Source: Deltaproteobacteria bacterium (GTDB taxonomy: Bacteria; Desulfobacterota; Syntrophia; Syntrophales; UBA2210). Taken from it: 64,000 bases of DNA. The position numbers and the translations under genes are program-made. Under the pieces are notes generated by a model. It saw nothing but the letters and a program-made list of their open reading frames with translations. It had not been told where the DNA came from and searched no databases. The DNA lies in assembly GCA_016933965.1 (NCBI GenBank), contig JAFGTS010000045.1:1-64000 (forward strand). The letters run 5' to 3'. Positions within the stretch are counted from its first letter, which is position 1. The number at the start of each line of letters is the position of its first letter. Below, one piece after another: positions 1-7,050 of this stretch.

Positions 1-67
1 AACTCAGCGGGAGAGTGCTACCTTCACACGGTAGAAGTCACTGGTTCAAATCCAGTACCGCCTACCA
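1..67 (+). tRNA. tRNA-Val (anticodon CAC), 5' end outside the window
   Basis: The D-arm remnant, anticodon stem-loop, T-arm and 3' acceptor strand ending in an encoded CCA (65-67) are all visible. The seven-base anticodon loop is TTCACAC, giving anticodon CAC (valine, GUG). The T-arm is ACTGG/CCAGT around TTCAAAT. Roughly the first eight or nine bases of the acceptor stem lie before the window. Its 3' part is copied at 9326, so this gene is the likely insertion site of the island that follows. A spurious reverse-strand reading frame across this gene should not be annotated. Confidence 0.93.
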
Positions 68-92
68 TGAAAATCAAGGGGTTACGGGTCAT
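21..92. repeat. Left direct repeat (putative attL) inside the tRNA-Val 3' end
   Basis: These 72 bp, covering the anticodon loop to just past the tRNA 3' end, recur in the same orientation at 9326-9397 with a single mismatch (G31 versus T9336). Weaker similarity continues past the repeat, with CATTTTGTGAC shared by both sides. A tRNA 3' end duplicated at both borders of a gene block is the classic footprint of site-specific integration by a tyrosine recombinase. Confidence 0.85.
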
Positions 93-108
93 CCCGGAGC
101 CCCTTTTT
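76..108 (+). terminator. Rho-independent terminator of tRNA-Val
   Basis: Stem AAGGGG (76-81) pairs with CCCCTT (100-105), with an inner CGGG/CCCG pairing (85-88 with 93-96), followed by a T-rich tail (104-108). The same hairpin is duplicated downstream of the right repeat. Confidence 0.8.
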
Positions 109-282
109 CTTTGTATGTGACCACATTTTGTGACCGGTAGCGTTAGAGAAGGTCTCCTCAAGCCTTGATGCGGCTTCAGGATTGGTTTCAGAGAATGAGA
201 GTCACAGCCCCGCAAGCTCTCTTTCCCGGTTTTATGCATATCTTCGATTACTATCCAAACCTTTAATGATATGAGTGAGACG

Positions 283-1131
283 TTATTTAAAATTTTTCCG
301 TTCAGTCGTTTTTGCGGCCCTGGCTATGAGATAATCCATGATCGGATAGATCATGGTGCCCGATATTCTTGTGAGAAAATAAAGCATTTTGGTTTCAAAC
401 CCGGGCAGGATCAGATATTTCCCGCGTGCAATATCCCGCAGAATGATGGCAGCCACCGATTCTGCCGACATGGCCTTGACATTTTTCGACAGTGCTTTGG
501 TTACGTAAGGCTTTAATGCTTCCGCATTGACAAACATCGGTGTCTCTGTATCCGGTGGCAGTGCGACGGATACCCTGATACCCAGCGGTTTTACTTCGGC
601 GCGCAATGTGTCGGAGAAACCCATCACGGCGAACTTGGAAGCACAATAAGCCGTATATCCAAAAACTCCGAGAAAGCCTGCAACCGATGATATGTTTATA
701 ATATGACCGGACCCCCGTTCAATCATCCCCGGCAAGACTGCCTTGGTGACATGTACGGTTCCATGATAATTGACATCCATCGTCCGTCTGAATATTTCCA
801 GATCCAGATCCTGAACACAACCGGGATGCGAAACACCTGCAGAATTAATTACAAAGTCGGGGAGGCCCGCATCTCGACTCATCCGGTCTATGGCTTCATT
901 GATCGAATCGGGATCCCGGACGTCGGCTGAAACCGCCCCGATATGTACGCTCGGATTGTTTTGAATGCTTCTGATGATTTCCAGGGCACTATCCAACGTT
1001 TCACGGTTCCGTGCCAAGAGATGAATATGGCACCCCTGAGTAGACAGGTTTTGAGCCAGCGCAAGACCGATGCCGCTGGACCCGCCGGTTATGAGTACCT
1101 TCTTACCCCGGAAAAAACTTTCAAATCTCAT
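283..1131 (-). CDS. Short-chain dehydrogenase/reductase resembling 3-ketodihydrosphingosine reductase
   Basis: The 282-residue protein is a classical Rossmann SDR: TGGSSGIG at 15-22 binds NAD(P), NSAG lies at 96-99, Ser148/149 with Tyr162-x3-Lys166 form the active site. Arg41 after the second strand suggests NADPH preference. The segment PPDTETP (192-198) and a hydrophobic C-terminal stretch (about 245-270) match eukaryotic KDSR, which reduces 3-ketosphinganine, better than generic SDRs. This is recalled similarity, not a search result. The start at 1131 has a GGAGGT ribosome site seven bases upstream; an ATG at 1146 lies before that site. The gene diverges from the TetR gene and may share its operator. 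The substrate is unproven; another long-chain keto compound is possible. Confidence 0.72.
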   Translation of the reverse strand: MRFESFFRGKKVLITGGSSGIGLALAQNLSTQGCHIHLLARNRETLDSALEIIRSIQNNPSVHIGAVSADVRDPDSINEAIDRMSRDAGLPDFVINSAGVSHPGCVQDLDLEIFRRTMDVNYHGTVHVTKAVLPGMIERGSGHIINISSVAGFLGVFGYTAYCASKFAVMGFSDTLRAEVKPLGIRVSVALPPDTETPMFVNAEALKPYVTKALSKNVKAMSAESVAAIILRDIARGKYLILPGFETKMLYFLTRISGTMIYPIMDYLIARAAKTTERKNFK

Positions 1132-1210
1132 ATCCGTTACCTCCATGCCCCAATAATACCCAGCAATTCAAGTAGGTTATTCATCACTACGGTCCTGCTG
1201 AAAAAATATC

Positions 1211-1239
1211 TTGACACAATCCGACTCATCTATTAATTA
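1211..1239 (+). promoter_or_regulatory. Sigma70-type promoter of the TetR-led operon
   Basis: A perfect -35 TTGACA (1211-1216) is separated by 17 bp from the -10 TAATTA (1234-1239). The -10 lies inside the palindrome at 1233-1260, so a repressor bound there would block RNA polymerase. Confidence 0.78.
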
Positions 1240-1260
1240 ATTGAACGTTCATTTAATTAA
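1233..1260. promoter_or_regulatory. Palindromic operator, probably for the adjacent TetR protein
   Basis: This 28-bp inverted repeat is symmetric at 26 of 28 positions, with core TGAACGTTCA and AT-rich TTAATTAA arms. It overlaps the -10 box and the start point of the tetR promoter and ends 13 bp before the tetR start codon. Length, symmetry and position are typical of TetR-family autoregulatory operators. It lies about 100 bp from the divergent SDR start and could control both directions. Confidence 0.72.
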
Positions 1261-1273
1261 TTCTGAGGATATC

Positions 1274-1873
1274 ATGGCACGGAAAAAAGATAAAGCACCA
1301 ATTCGAAGGAAGGAAATTCTCGAGCATTTTCAGAATGTCATTGTCGATGAGGGAGTTGAGGGGGCATCCATCGCGAAAATCGCAAACCGCATGGGAACCC
1401 ACCCCAGCCTTCTGATCCATTATTTCAGTTCAAAAGAAGAAATGATCATAGCCTTGGTGGATTTCATATTGGAGCAGTATGAGACGACCTTTGTTAAAAA
1501 ACTCGATGAAATTCACGATCCGGCCCAGCGGTTTGAAGCGCTCCTCAACACTATTTTCGGAGTTGATTGGATCAGTCTTGTAGACACCAAGGCCTTTTAC
1601 GCGTGCTACTACCTCAGTCTCAGAAACGAAAGGGTAAAGGTCCGATTTCAAAAGATGTACATGCGCTTTCGAAACTACCTGATCCATGAAATTGAAATGT
1701 GCATGAAAGAGGGAATCATTGCAGAAACGGAACCTCAAAAGGATGCCGACTTCATCATCGCACTCGTGGAAGGACTCAGTTTTTACCGGAACATCAGCGG
1801 CGGCAGGAGGACGTACCGTGAACTCGGTCTGTATTTGAAAGAAAAGGCCCTGACAATACTCAAACAACAATAA
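1274..1873 (+). CDS. TetR/AcrR-family transcriptional regulator
   Basis: This is a 199-residue protein. An N-terminal helix-turn-helix of TetR type (about 8-60, ending HPSLLIHYFSSKEEM) is followed by an alpha-helical ligand domain. The start at 1274 is preceded by GAGGAT; an in-frame TTG at 1241 falls inside the operator and is less likely. It is first in a co-directional operon: the SCP2/decarboxylase gene begins 14 bp after its stop. With the palindrome at its promoter it probably represses itself and the operon until an effector binds. The effector is unknown; because the neighbours look lipid-related, an acyl or long-chain amine ligand is plausible. Confidence 0.88.
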   Translation: MARKKDKAPIRRKEILEHFQNVIVDEGVEGASIAKIANRMGTHPSLLIHYFSSKEEMIIALVDFILEQYETTFVKKLDEIHDPAQRFEALLNTIFGVDWISLVDTKAFYACYYLSLRNERVKVRFQKMYMRFRNYLIHEIEMCMKEGIIAETEPQKDADFIIALVEGLSFYRNISGGRRTYRELGLYLKEKALTILKQQ

Positions 1874-1887
1874 CGAGGAGGAAATGG

Positions 1888-3606
1888 ATGGGAACAGACA
1901 CCGTTATCCGTGAGATTTTCGAAACGATGCCGGCACGGTTCCGGTCCGGCGAAGCGGATGCCACCATCACGGTTGTCCTCGGCTTTGATATCGAGGACAT
2001 CAAATGGACCCTTTCCGTTCGCGGTGGCGGGTGTTCTGTAACAGACTCCTTGAAAAAAAATACCGATGCCGTGATCAAGACCGGGAAAGAAGAATGGATC
2101 GGTATTGCCACCGGTATGGCCGATCCCGTTGCCCTTTTCCTTGCCAAGAAGCTCTCGGTTGAAGGGGATATGGGAGCGGCCCTGGCCGCCATGAGCCTTT
2201 TCGACACGTACGTTTCGGACCTGGTTGTTATTAAGGACCCTTCGTGGATCGTTGACACCCTGGGAACACATTTCACTGTCGATGAGAACGGTCACTTCAT
2301 GATTGAATCCTGCGATTGTACGGACCTGGCCAAAGAATACGGAACGCCTCTCTTTGTCACCTCGGAACAACAACTCCGCGAAAATATCAGAACGGTCAAA
2401 GCGGCTTTCATCAACGCCTATACCGAAAATGAAGTCAACGTGATGTGGGCCATTAAATCAAATACCACGTTAGCCTTTCGGAAGATCATGAACGAAGAAG
2501 GTGTGGGAGGAGATTGTTTCAGTCCTGGAGAAATTTATGCCACCTTTATTTCGGGGGCGGACCCCGAGCTTTTTGTTTTGAACGGTTCCGACCGGAGCGA
2601 AGAGGCTTTTCGCATGGCCATTGAAATCGGCATGCGTATCACCCTGGATCATCTGGATGACTTATACATCGTCGAGGCGCTTGCCCGTGAGTACAACAGG
2701 CAGGTTCAAGCATTCATACGGGTCAAGTGTGAACTGCCGAGTCTTAAATCCGTAAAGTCGACTTTTGCCCCGGGGATCACTCTCCCCTTGGAAGTCCTCA
2801 ACCTGAAGTTCGGTGTTACCTATGACGAGGCAGTGGAAATAGCGCACGCTGCGCACCAGTTTCCTCATGTCATGATAGAAGGAATTCATTCACATATTGG
2901 TAGAGACGTGCATCTTCCCGATCACTGGTACGGATACGCTTACGACATGGTGGAGCTGTGCAGCAGATTCGGGCGTGATACAGACATTACTGCGCACATT
3001 CTGGACCTCGGCGGGGGCTTTGCCGAAAAACGCGATCCTTCAAGCCATGACCTGTCAAAGCTGGCGGCGCCGATTGAAGACTATGCCCGGCAGGTTGGCG
3101 AGGGAATCCGTCAGGGGTGCAGGGATTTTAATTTCCCCCATCCCCGTTTGTGGATCGAACCGGGGCGTCATCTCATCGGGACAACGACAGTCATGATCAG
3201 TCGTGTCGGGAACGTGAAACGCACACCCGGCATCGGTACGTGGGTCCATGTTGACGCCTCCTGCAATTTCCTGCCGTCGGTGGAACGTCACAACGGCATG
3301 AGCTACCATCTGCTGGCAGGAGCCCGGGCACGGGCACGGGCAGAGGAAGTGGCCGATGTGGTCGGTCCCAACTGTTCCGGAGATATAATTCAGCCCCGGA
3401 GGAGATTGCCCCGCATGGAACGGGGTGACCTTCTCATCTTTCTCGATGTGGGTGCCTACAACCAGGTCGCGGCAAACCAATTCAACAGTATCCCCCGCCC
3501 TGCCTCGGTGCTGGTCAATGGTAGCAAGGTCGATATCGTCCAGGAACGAGAAACCATTGCAGACATATTCGCCCGCCAACGGATACCGGCCAGATTTCTC
3601 AAGTGA
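1888..3606 (+). CDS. SCP2 sterol-carrier domain fused to a fold-type III PLP decarboxylase
   Basis: The protein has 572 residues and an unusual domain order. Residues 1-112 look like an SCP2 lipid-binding domain. Residues 125-570 are an alanine-racemase-fold decarboxylase of the ornithine/diaminopimelate/carboxynorspermidine group. PLP-site features are present: WAIKSN with Lys190 (Schiff base), HSHIGRD (334-340), LDLGGGF (372-378), EPGR (424-427), GPNCSGD with Cys496, and GAYNQ with Tyr524. The active site thus appears intact, although CSGD replaces the usual CESGD, one residue shorter at the substrate-specificity loop. The start at 1888 follows a GAGGAGG ribosome site. I infer decarboxylation of an amino acid or amino-acid conjugate with a hydrophobic part presented by the SCP2 domain. 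The substrate cannot be read from the sequence. Confidence 0.78.
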   Translation: MGTDTVIREIFETMPARFRSGEADATITVVLGFDIEDIKWTLSVRGGGCSVTDSLKKNTDAVIKTGKEEWIGIATGMADPVALFLAKKLSVEGDMGAALAAMSLFDTYVSDLVVIKDPSWIVDTLGTHFTVDENGHFMIESCDCTDLAKEYGTPLFVTSEQQLRENIRTVKAAFINAYTENEVNVMWAIKSNTTLAFRKIMNEEGVGGDCFSPGEIYATFISGADPELFVLNGSDRSEEAFRMAIEIGMRITLDHLDDLYIVEALAREYNRQVQAFIRVKCELPSLKSVKSTFAPGITLPLEVLNLKFGVTYDEAVEIAHAAHQFPHVMIEGIHSHIGRDVHLPDHWYGYAYDMVELCSRFGRDTDITAHILDLGGGFAEKRDPSSHDLSKLAAPIEDYARQVGEGIRQGCRDFNFPHPRLWIEPGRHLIGTTTVMISRVGNVKRTPGIGTWVHVDASCNFLPSVERHNGMSYHLLAGARARARAEEVADVVGPNCSGDIIQPRRRLPRMERGDLLIFLDVGAYNQVAANQFNSIPRPASVLVNGSKVDIVQERETIADIFARQRIPARFLK

Positions 3607-3673
3607 GCGGAGGCTTTGAAACCGGCCGGTCCGGAGATTAGTCCGTCATGTAGAAAGAAAGGGGGTGCAAACC

Positions 3674-5110
3674 ATGAAAATCCCGAAGAAAGGGATGCGG
3701 AAAAAAGAGCTTTTTGATCTGTTGGAAGAATATCGTTCCGATGATGTGAATTGGCGCAGCGGGCGGGTTATGGGTTACATATATGACGCCGGGCGTGAGG
3801 CAGAAGCGGTGGGAAAAGAAGCGTACATGATGTTTCTCACGGAAAACGGCCTTGATCCCACGATCTTCCAAAGCCTTCTGCGCCTCGAAAACGATCTGGT
3901 ATCAATGGCAACCTCCCATTTAAACGGAGATGCCGACGTTGTCGGAAACTTCACGAGCGGGGGCACGGAGAGCATCATTCTCGCGGTAAAAACAGCCCGT
4001 GATTACTTCAGGGCTCGGAAACCCCATATCAAAGAACCGGAAATGATTCTGCCCATGACGGCGCATGCTGCCTTTTACAAGGCGGCAGAGTACTTGGATG
4101 TACGCCCCGTGAGAGTTCCCGTTGACAGCAAGACCTTCAGGGCCGATGCCGGTGAAATAGCCAAAGCAATCGGTCCGAACACAATTCTTCTCGTCGGTTC
4201 GGCCCCGTCATATGCCCACGGTGTTATAGATCCGATCGCGGATATTGCCGCTTTGGCGTTGGAAAAGGGATTGCTCTTTCACGTGGACGCCTGCGTCGGC
4301 GGATTCATGCTTCCCTATTTCCGGCGCCTCGGGGAACCGATTCCGGACTTCGACTTCGGTGTCCCAGGTGTAACTTCGATATCGATGGATTTGCACAAAT
4401 ACGCATACACACCGAAGAATGCCTCCATGGTCTTCTATCGCACGAAGGAACTGCGGAAATACCAGCTTTTCGCTTGCTCGCGTTGGCCCGGGTATACCGT
4501 TGTCAACACTGCGGCACAAAGCAGTAAGTCAGGAGGACCTCTGGCCGCCGCATGGGCCGTTCTTCATTTCATCGGTGACGAAGGATACCTTGAGATTGCA
4601 CGTCATACCCTTGCAGCAACCCGTAAAATGGTCGCCGGCATAGAGGAAATCGAGGGACTCCGCATTATGGCTCGACCCGACATGTGCATGTTTTCATTCA
4701 CGTCGGATACCATCAATGTATTTCATATTATTGACGAGATGAAAAAGCATGGTTGGTACATCCAACCGCAGCTTGAATGCGAAGGTTCACAAAAGAACAT
4801 TCACATTTCGATAAACGAATCAAACGCCGGTCTTATAGATGAATTCCTGTCCGACCTGCGTGCAAGTGTTGAAAAGGCACAAACAATCAGCTCAAGCAAT
4901 TTTGTAAACGATGTAAAGCAGATACTTATAAGCAACACCGGGGAAGTGATAGGGGATGAGGATATCTCCCATCTGATGGGCATGGTAGGCGTTGAAGGCA
5001 ATCAGCTGCCGGAGAGCATGGCGGATATTAATGAGATTCTCAACATACTGCCTGCTGAATTACGCGAGCGTGTACTGATTCACTTCATCAATGAACTCTT
5101 TCATTCATGA
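3674..5110 (+). CDS. PLP-dependent lyase/decarboxylase of the sphingosine-1-phosphate lyase-like group
   Basis: This 478-residue protein belongs to the fold-type I group II decarboxylase family. Visible features are GNFTSGGTES (91-100, phosphate cup), His131 (stacks on PLP), HVDACVGGF with Asp205, and SMDLHKYAYTPK with Lys242 as Schiff-base lysine. The HKYAYTPKNAS context and GGTES motif resemble sphingosine-1-phosphate lyases more than glutamate decarboxylases; MfnA-type tyrosine/aspartate decarboxylases are the main alternative. An extra tail of about 80 residues (from about 400) has no counterpart I recognise. No N-terminal membrane anchor is present, unlike eukaryotic S1P lyase. The start at 3674 follows AAAGGGGG; a GTG at 3665 overlaps that site. 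It follows the SCP2 fusion gene after 67 bp in the same operon. Confidence 0.78.
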   Translation: MKIPKKGMRKKELFDLLEEYRSDDVNWRSGRVMGYIYDAGREAEAVGKEAYMMFLTENGLDPTIFQSLLRLENDLVSMATSHLNGDADVVGNFTSGGTESIILAVKTARDYFRARKPHIKEPEMILPMTAHAAFYKAAEYLDVRPVRVPVDSKTFRADAGEIAKAIGPNTILLVGSAPSYAHGVIDPIADIAALALEKGLLFHVDACVGGFMLPYFRRLGEPIPDFDFGVPGVTSISMDLHKYAYTPKNASMVFYRTKELRKYQLFACSRWPGYTVVNTAAQSSKSGGPLAAAWAVLHFIGDEGYLEIARHTLAATRKMVAGIEEIEGLRIMARPDMCMFSFTSDTINVFHIIDEMKKHGWYIQPQLECEGSQKNIHISINESNAGLIDEFLSDLRASVEKAQTISSSNFVNDVKQILISNTGEVIGDEDISHLMGMVGVEGNQLPESMADINEILNILPAELRERVLIHFINELFHS

Positions 5111-5235
5111 AAAGCAATGTATCAAAATGAAAGAAAGTCCAACGGCATAGGGCAATGGATTGTCCGGAACACCGGGTCAAATACTGAAGGCTGCCCTAAC
5201 TGTATGAGAAAATAATTGAGATGGGAGGTTCAGGT

Positions 5236-7050
5236 ATGACGGCGAAAAAAGGCAAAGCAATAAAAATAGACCCGTTATTGATGGTGGTCTTATCGAAAAG
5301 ATTCGAGGCCATCAGCCGCGAGATGGCAAATACGATGTTACGCACGGGCCGCTCGGGGAACATCAATACGGCGAAGGACTTCTCCTGTGGCATAACCGAC
5401 GCGCAGGCGAGAATGGTATGCCTTGATGAAGGTTTGCCCGTCCACATCGGCGGGGCGGGACTGGCGGCGAAGTACATGACCGATGTCTCTGACGACATTC
5501 GTCCGGGTGACTGTTTCATCCATAACTCACCCTATCACGGAAACAACCATAACGCCGACCACACGTTAATGGTACCCGTATTTTATCAAGGAAAGCATAT
5601 TTTTACCACCATTGCCAGGGCACACCAGGCCGACATCGGTAACCATGACCCATCCGCATATGTTCCCTTTGCCAGGGATATTTACGATGAAGGCGCCATT
5701 GTCTTTCCCTGCGTCCGCATACAGCAGAACTACAAGGACGAGCAGGACATAATCAGGATGGCCAAAGTCAGGATACGCGCACCTGAGCAATGGTACGGTG
5801 ACTATCTGGCAGAGCTCGGCGCGGTGAGGACGGGCGAGAAAAGAATTATGGAAATGTGTGATAAATACGGCCTCGATGTCGTGATGGCCTTTGCCGAGCA
5901 ATGGCAGGAGTATGGCAAACGAAGGATGATCGAAGCAATACGGGCCCTTCCCAAAGGTGTCTGGGAGAATGAGACGCGGCATGACCCGCTTATTTTCGTC
6001 GTCCCCGATGGAGTGCCCGTCAGAGTCAGGATGGAGATAGATCCTGAAGAGGCTTATATCAAGCTTGATTTCACCGATAACATCGACTGCATACCTGCCG
6101 GATTAAACATGTCTGAGGCATCCGTTATAGCCTGTGCCGTCGCCGGCGTTCTGAACAACCTTGATCCCACGCTCCCCCATAACTGGGGTGCCTTTAGCCG
6201 TATATTAATTACCATGCGTGAGGGAAGCGTGGTCGGTCGGGTACCTCACCCCGTTTCCGCTTCAATGGCAAGCACAAACATTGCTGATCGCGTGATTAAT
6301 GTGGTCCAGTCCTGTTTTGCCAAGGTGCGGGATGATCTGGGCTTGGCGGATGGCGGGCTGGGCATGCCTGCTGCCGCAGGGAGCATTTTCGGCGTGGATT
6401 GGCGCAGAAACAATGCTGTCTATGTTCGCCAGCTTATTATGGGTGCTATGGGTGGTCCCGGGCATTACGGTTACGATGGGTGGCTGGGTTATGGAATACC
6501 TGTGACCGGGGGCGTCGTCCATCTCGACTCGGCGGAAGTGGACGAACTGGCGTTACCTATTCTCATTGAAAAACACGAGCTCATCACGGATTCGGGAGGA
6601 GCAGGCCGGTGGCGTGGCGCACCCGGTGTAGAGTGCCGTCAACGTCCACGGCATGACGCCGGTTCATGGGGTTTTATCAGCGATGGGCACTACAATCCTG
6701 CCCAGGGCGTGAACGGTGGACAGGCAGGACGGCCTTCCGATGTATGGAAATACGATATCAGTAAGGGTGAGGAGTCCAAAACCGATTTGCCCAAAATCTC
6801 ATTGGAAATGGTGCAGCCGACGGAAATGCTGGTATCGGAGTCCTGCGGCGGCGGTGGTTTCGGGGATCCTCTCGAGCGTGATCCTGAAAGGGTCAGATAT
6901 GATGTGCGCGAGGAATACGTTTCTCTGGAAGCGGCGCGGGAGGTCTACGGTGTTGTCCTTGATACCGGGCCTGAGCTGTATGCAGTTGACCTTAAAGCCA
7001 CCAAAACATTACGAAAGGAACTCAAAAAGAACAGGGAGGCCGTAAAATGA
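5236..7050 (+). CDS. Hydantoinase B/oxoprolinase-family subunit (HyuB type)
   Basis: The 604-residue length is usual for HyuB. The N-terminal segment with GDCFIHNSPYHGNNHNADH and the following ARAHQADIG match the conserved metal-binding region of hydantoinase B, oxoprolinase and acetone-carboxylase alpha-type subunits. The C-terminus carries the glycine-rich CGGGGFGDPLERDPE signature. These proteins work with a HyuA partner in ATP-dependent hydrolysis of a cyclic amide or carboxylation of a ketone. The start at 5236 has GGGAGGT seven bases upstream; the ATG at 5221 precedes it. The stop overlaps the start of hyuA by four bases (ATGA), so the subunits are translationally coupled. No third (gamma) acetone-carboxylase subunit is present. 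The substrate is unknown. Confidence 0.82.
   Translation: MTAKKGKAIKIDPLLMVVLSKRFEAISREMANTMLRTGRSGNINTAKDFSCGITDAQARMVCLDEGLPVHIGGAGLAAKYMTDVSDDIRPGDCFIHNSPYHGNNHNADHTLMVPVFYQGKHIFTTIARAHQADIGNHDPSAYVPFARDIYDEGAIVFPCVRIQQNYKDEQDIIRMAKVRIRAPEQWYGDYLAELGAVRTGEKRIMEMCDKYGLDVVMAFAEQWQEYGKRRMIEAIRALPKGVWENETRHDPLIFVVPDGVPVRVRMEIDPEEAYIKLDFTDNIDCIPAGLNMSEASVIACAVAGVLNNLDPTLPHNWGAFSRILITMREGSVVGRVPHPVSASMASTNIADRVINVVQSCFAKVRDDLGLADGGLGMPAAAGSIFGVDWRRNNAVYVRQLIMGAMGGPGHYGYDGWLGYGIPVTGGVVHLDSAEVDELALPILIEKHELITDSGGAGRWRGAPGVECRQRPRHDAGSWGFISDGHYNPAQGVNGGQAGRPSDVWKYDISKGEESKTDLPKISLEMVQPTEMLVSESCGGGGFGDPLERDPERVRYDVREEYVSLEAAREVYGVVLDTGPELYAVDLKATKTLRKELKKNREAVK

Noticed and set aside
24-239. Reverse-strand frame with a GGTGFEPVTS-like segment over tRNA-Val, and its counterpart at 9329-9733
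   Set aside because: The protein-like segment is the reverse complement of the tRNA 3' end, a well-known annotation artefact.
68-282. Integrase remnant next to tRNA-Val
   Set aside because: The stretch where an integrase would be expected has no frame with the tyrosine-recombinase R-H-R-Y residues; too short and unlike any recombinase C-terminus.
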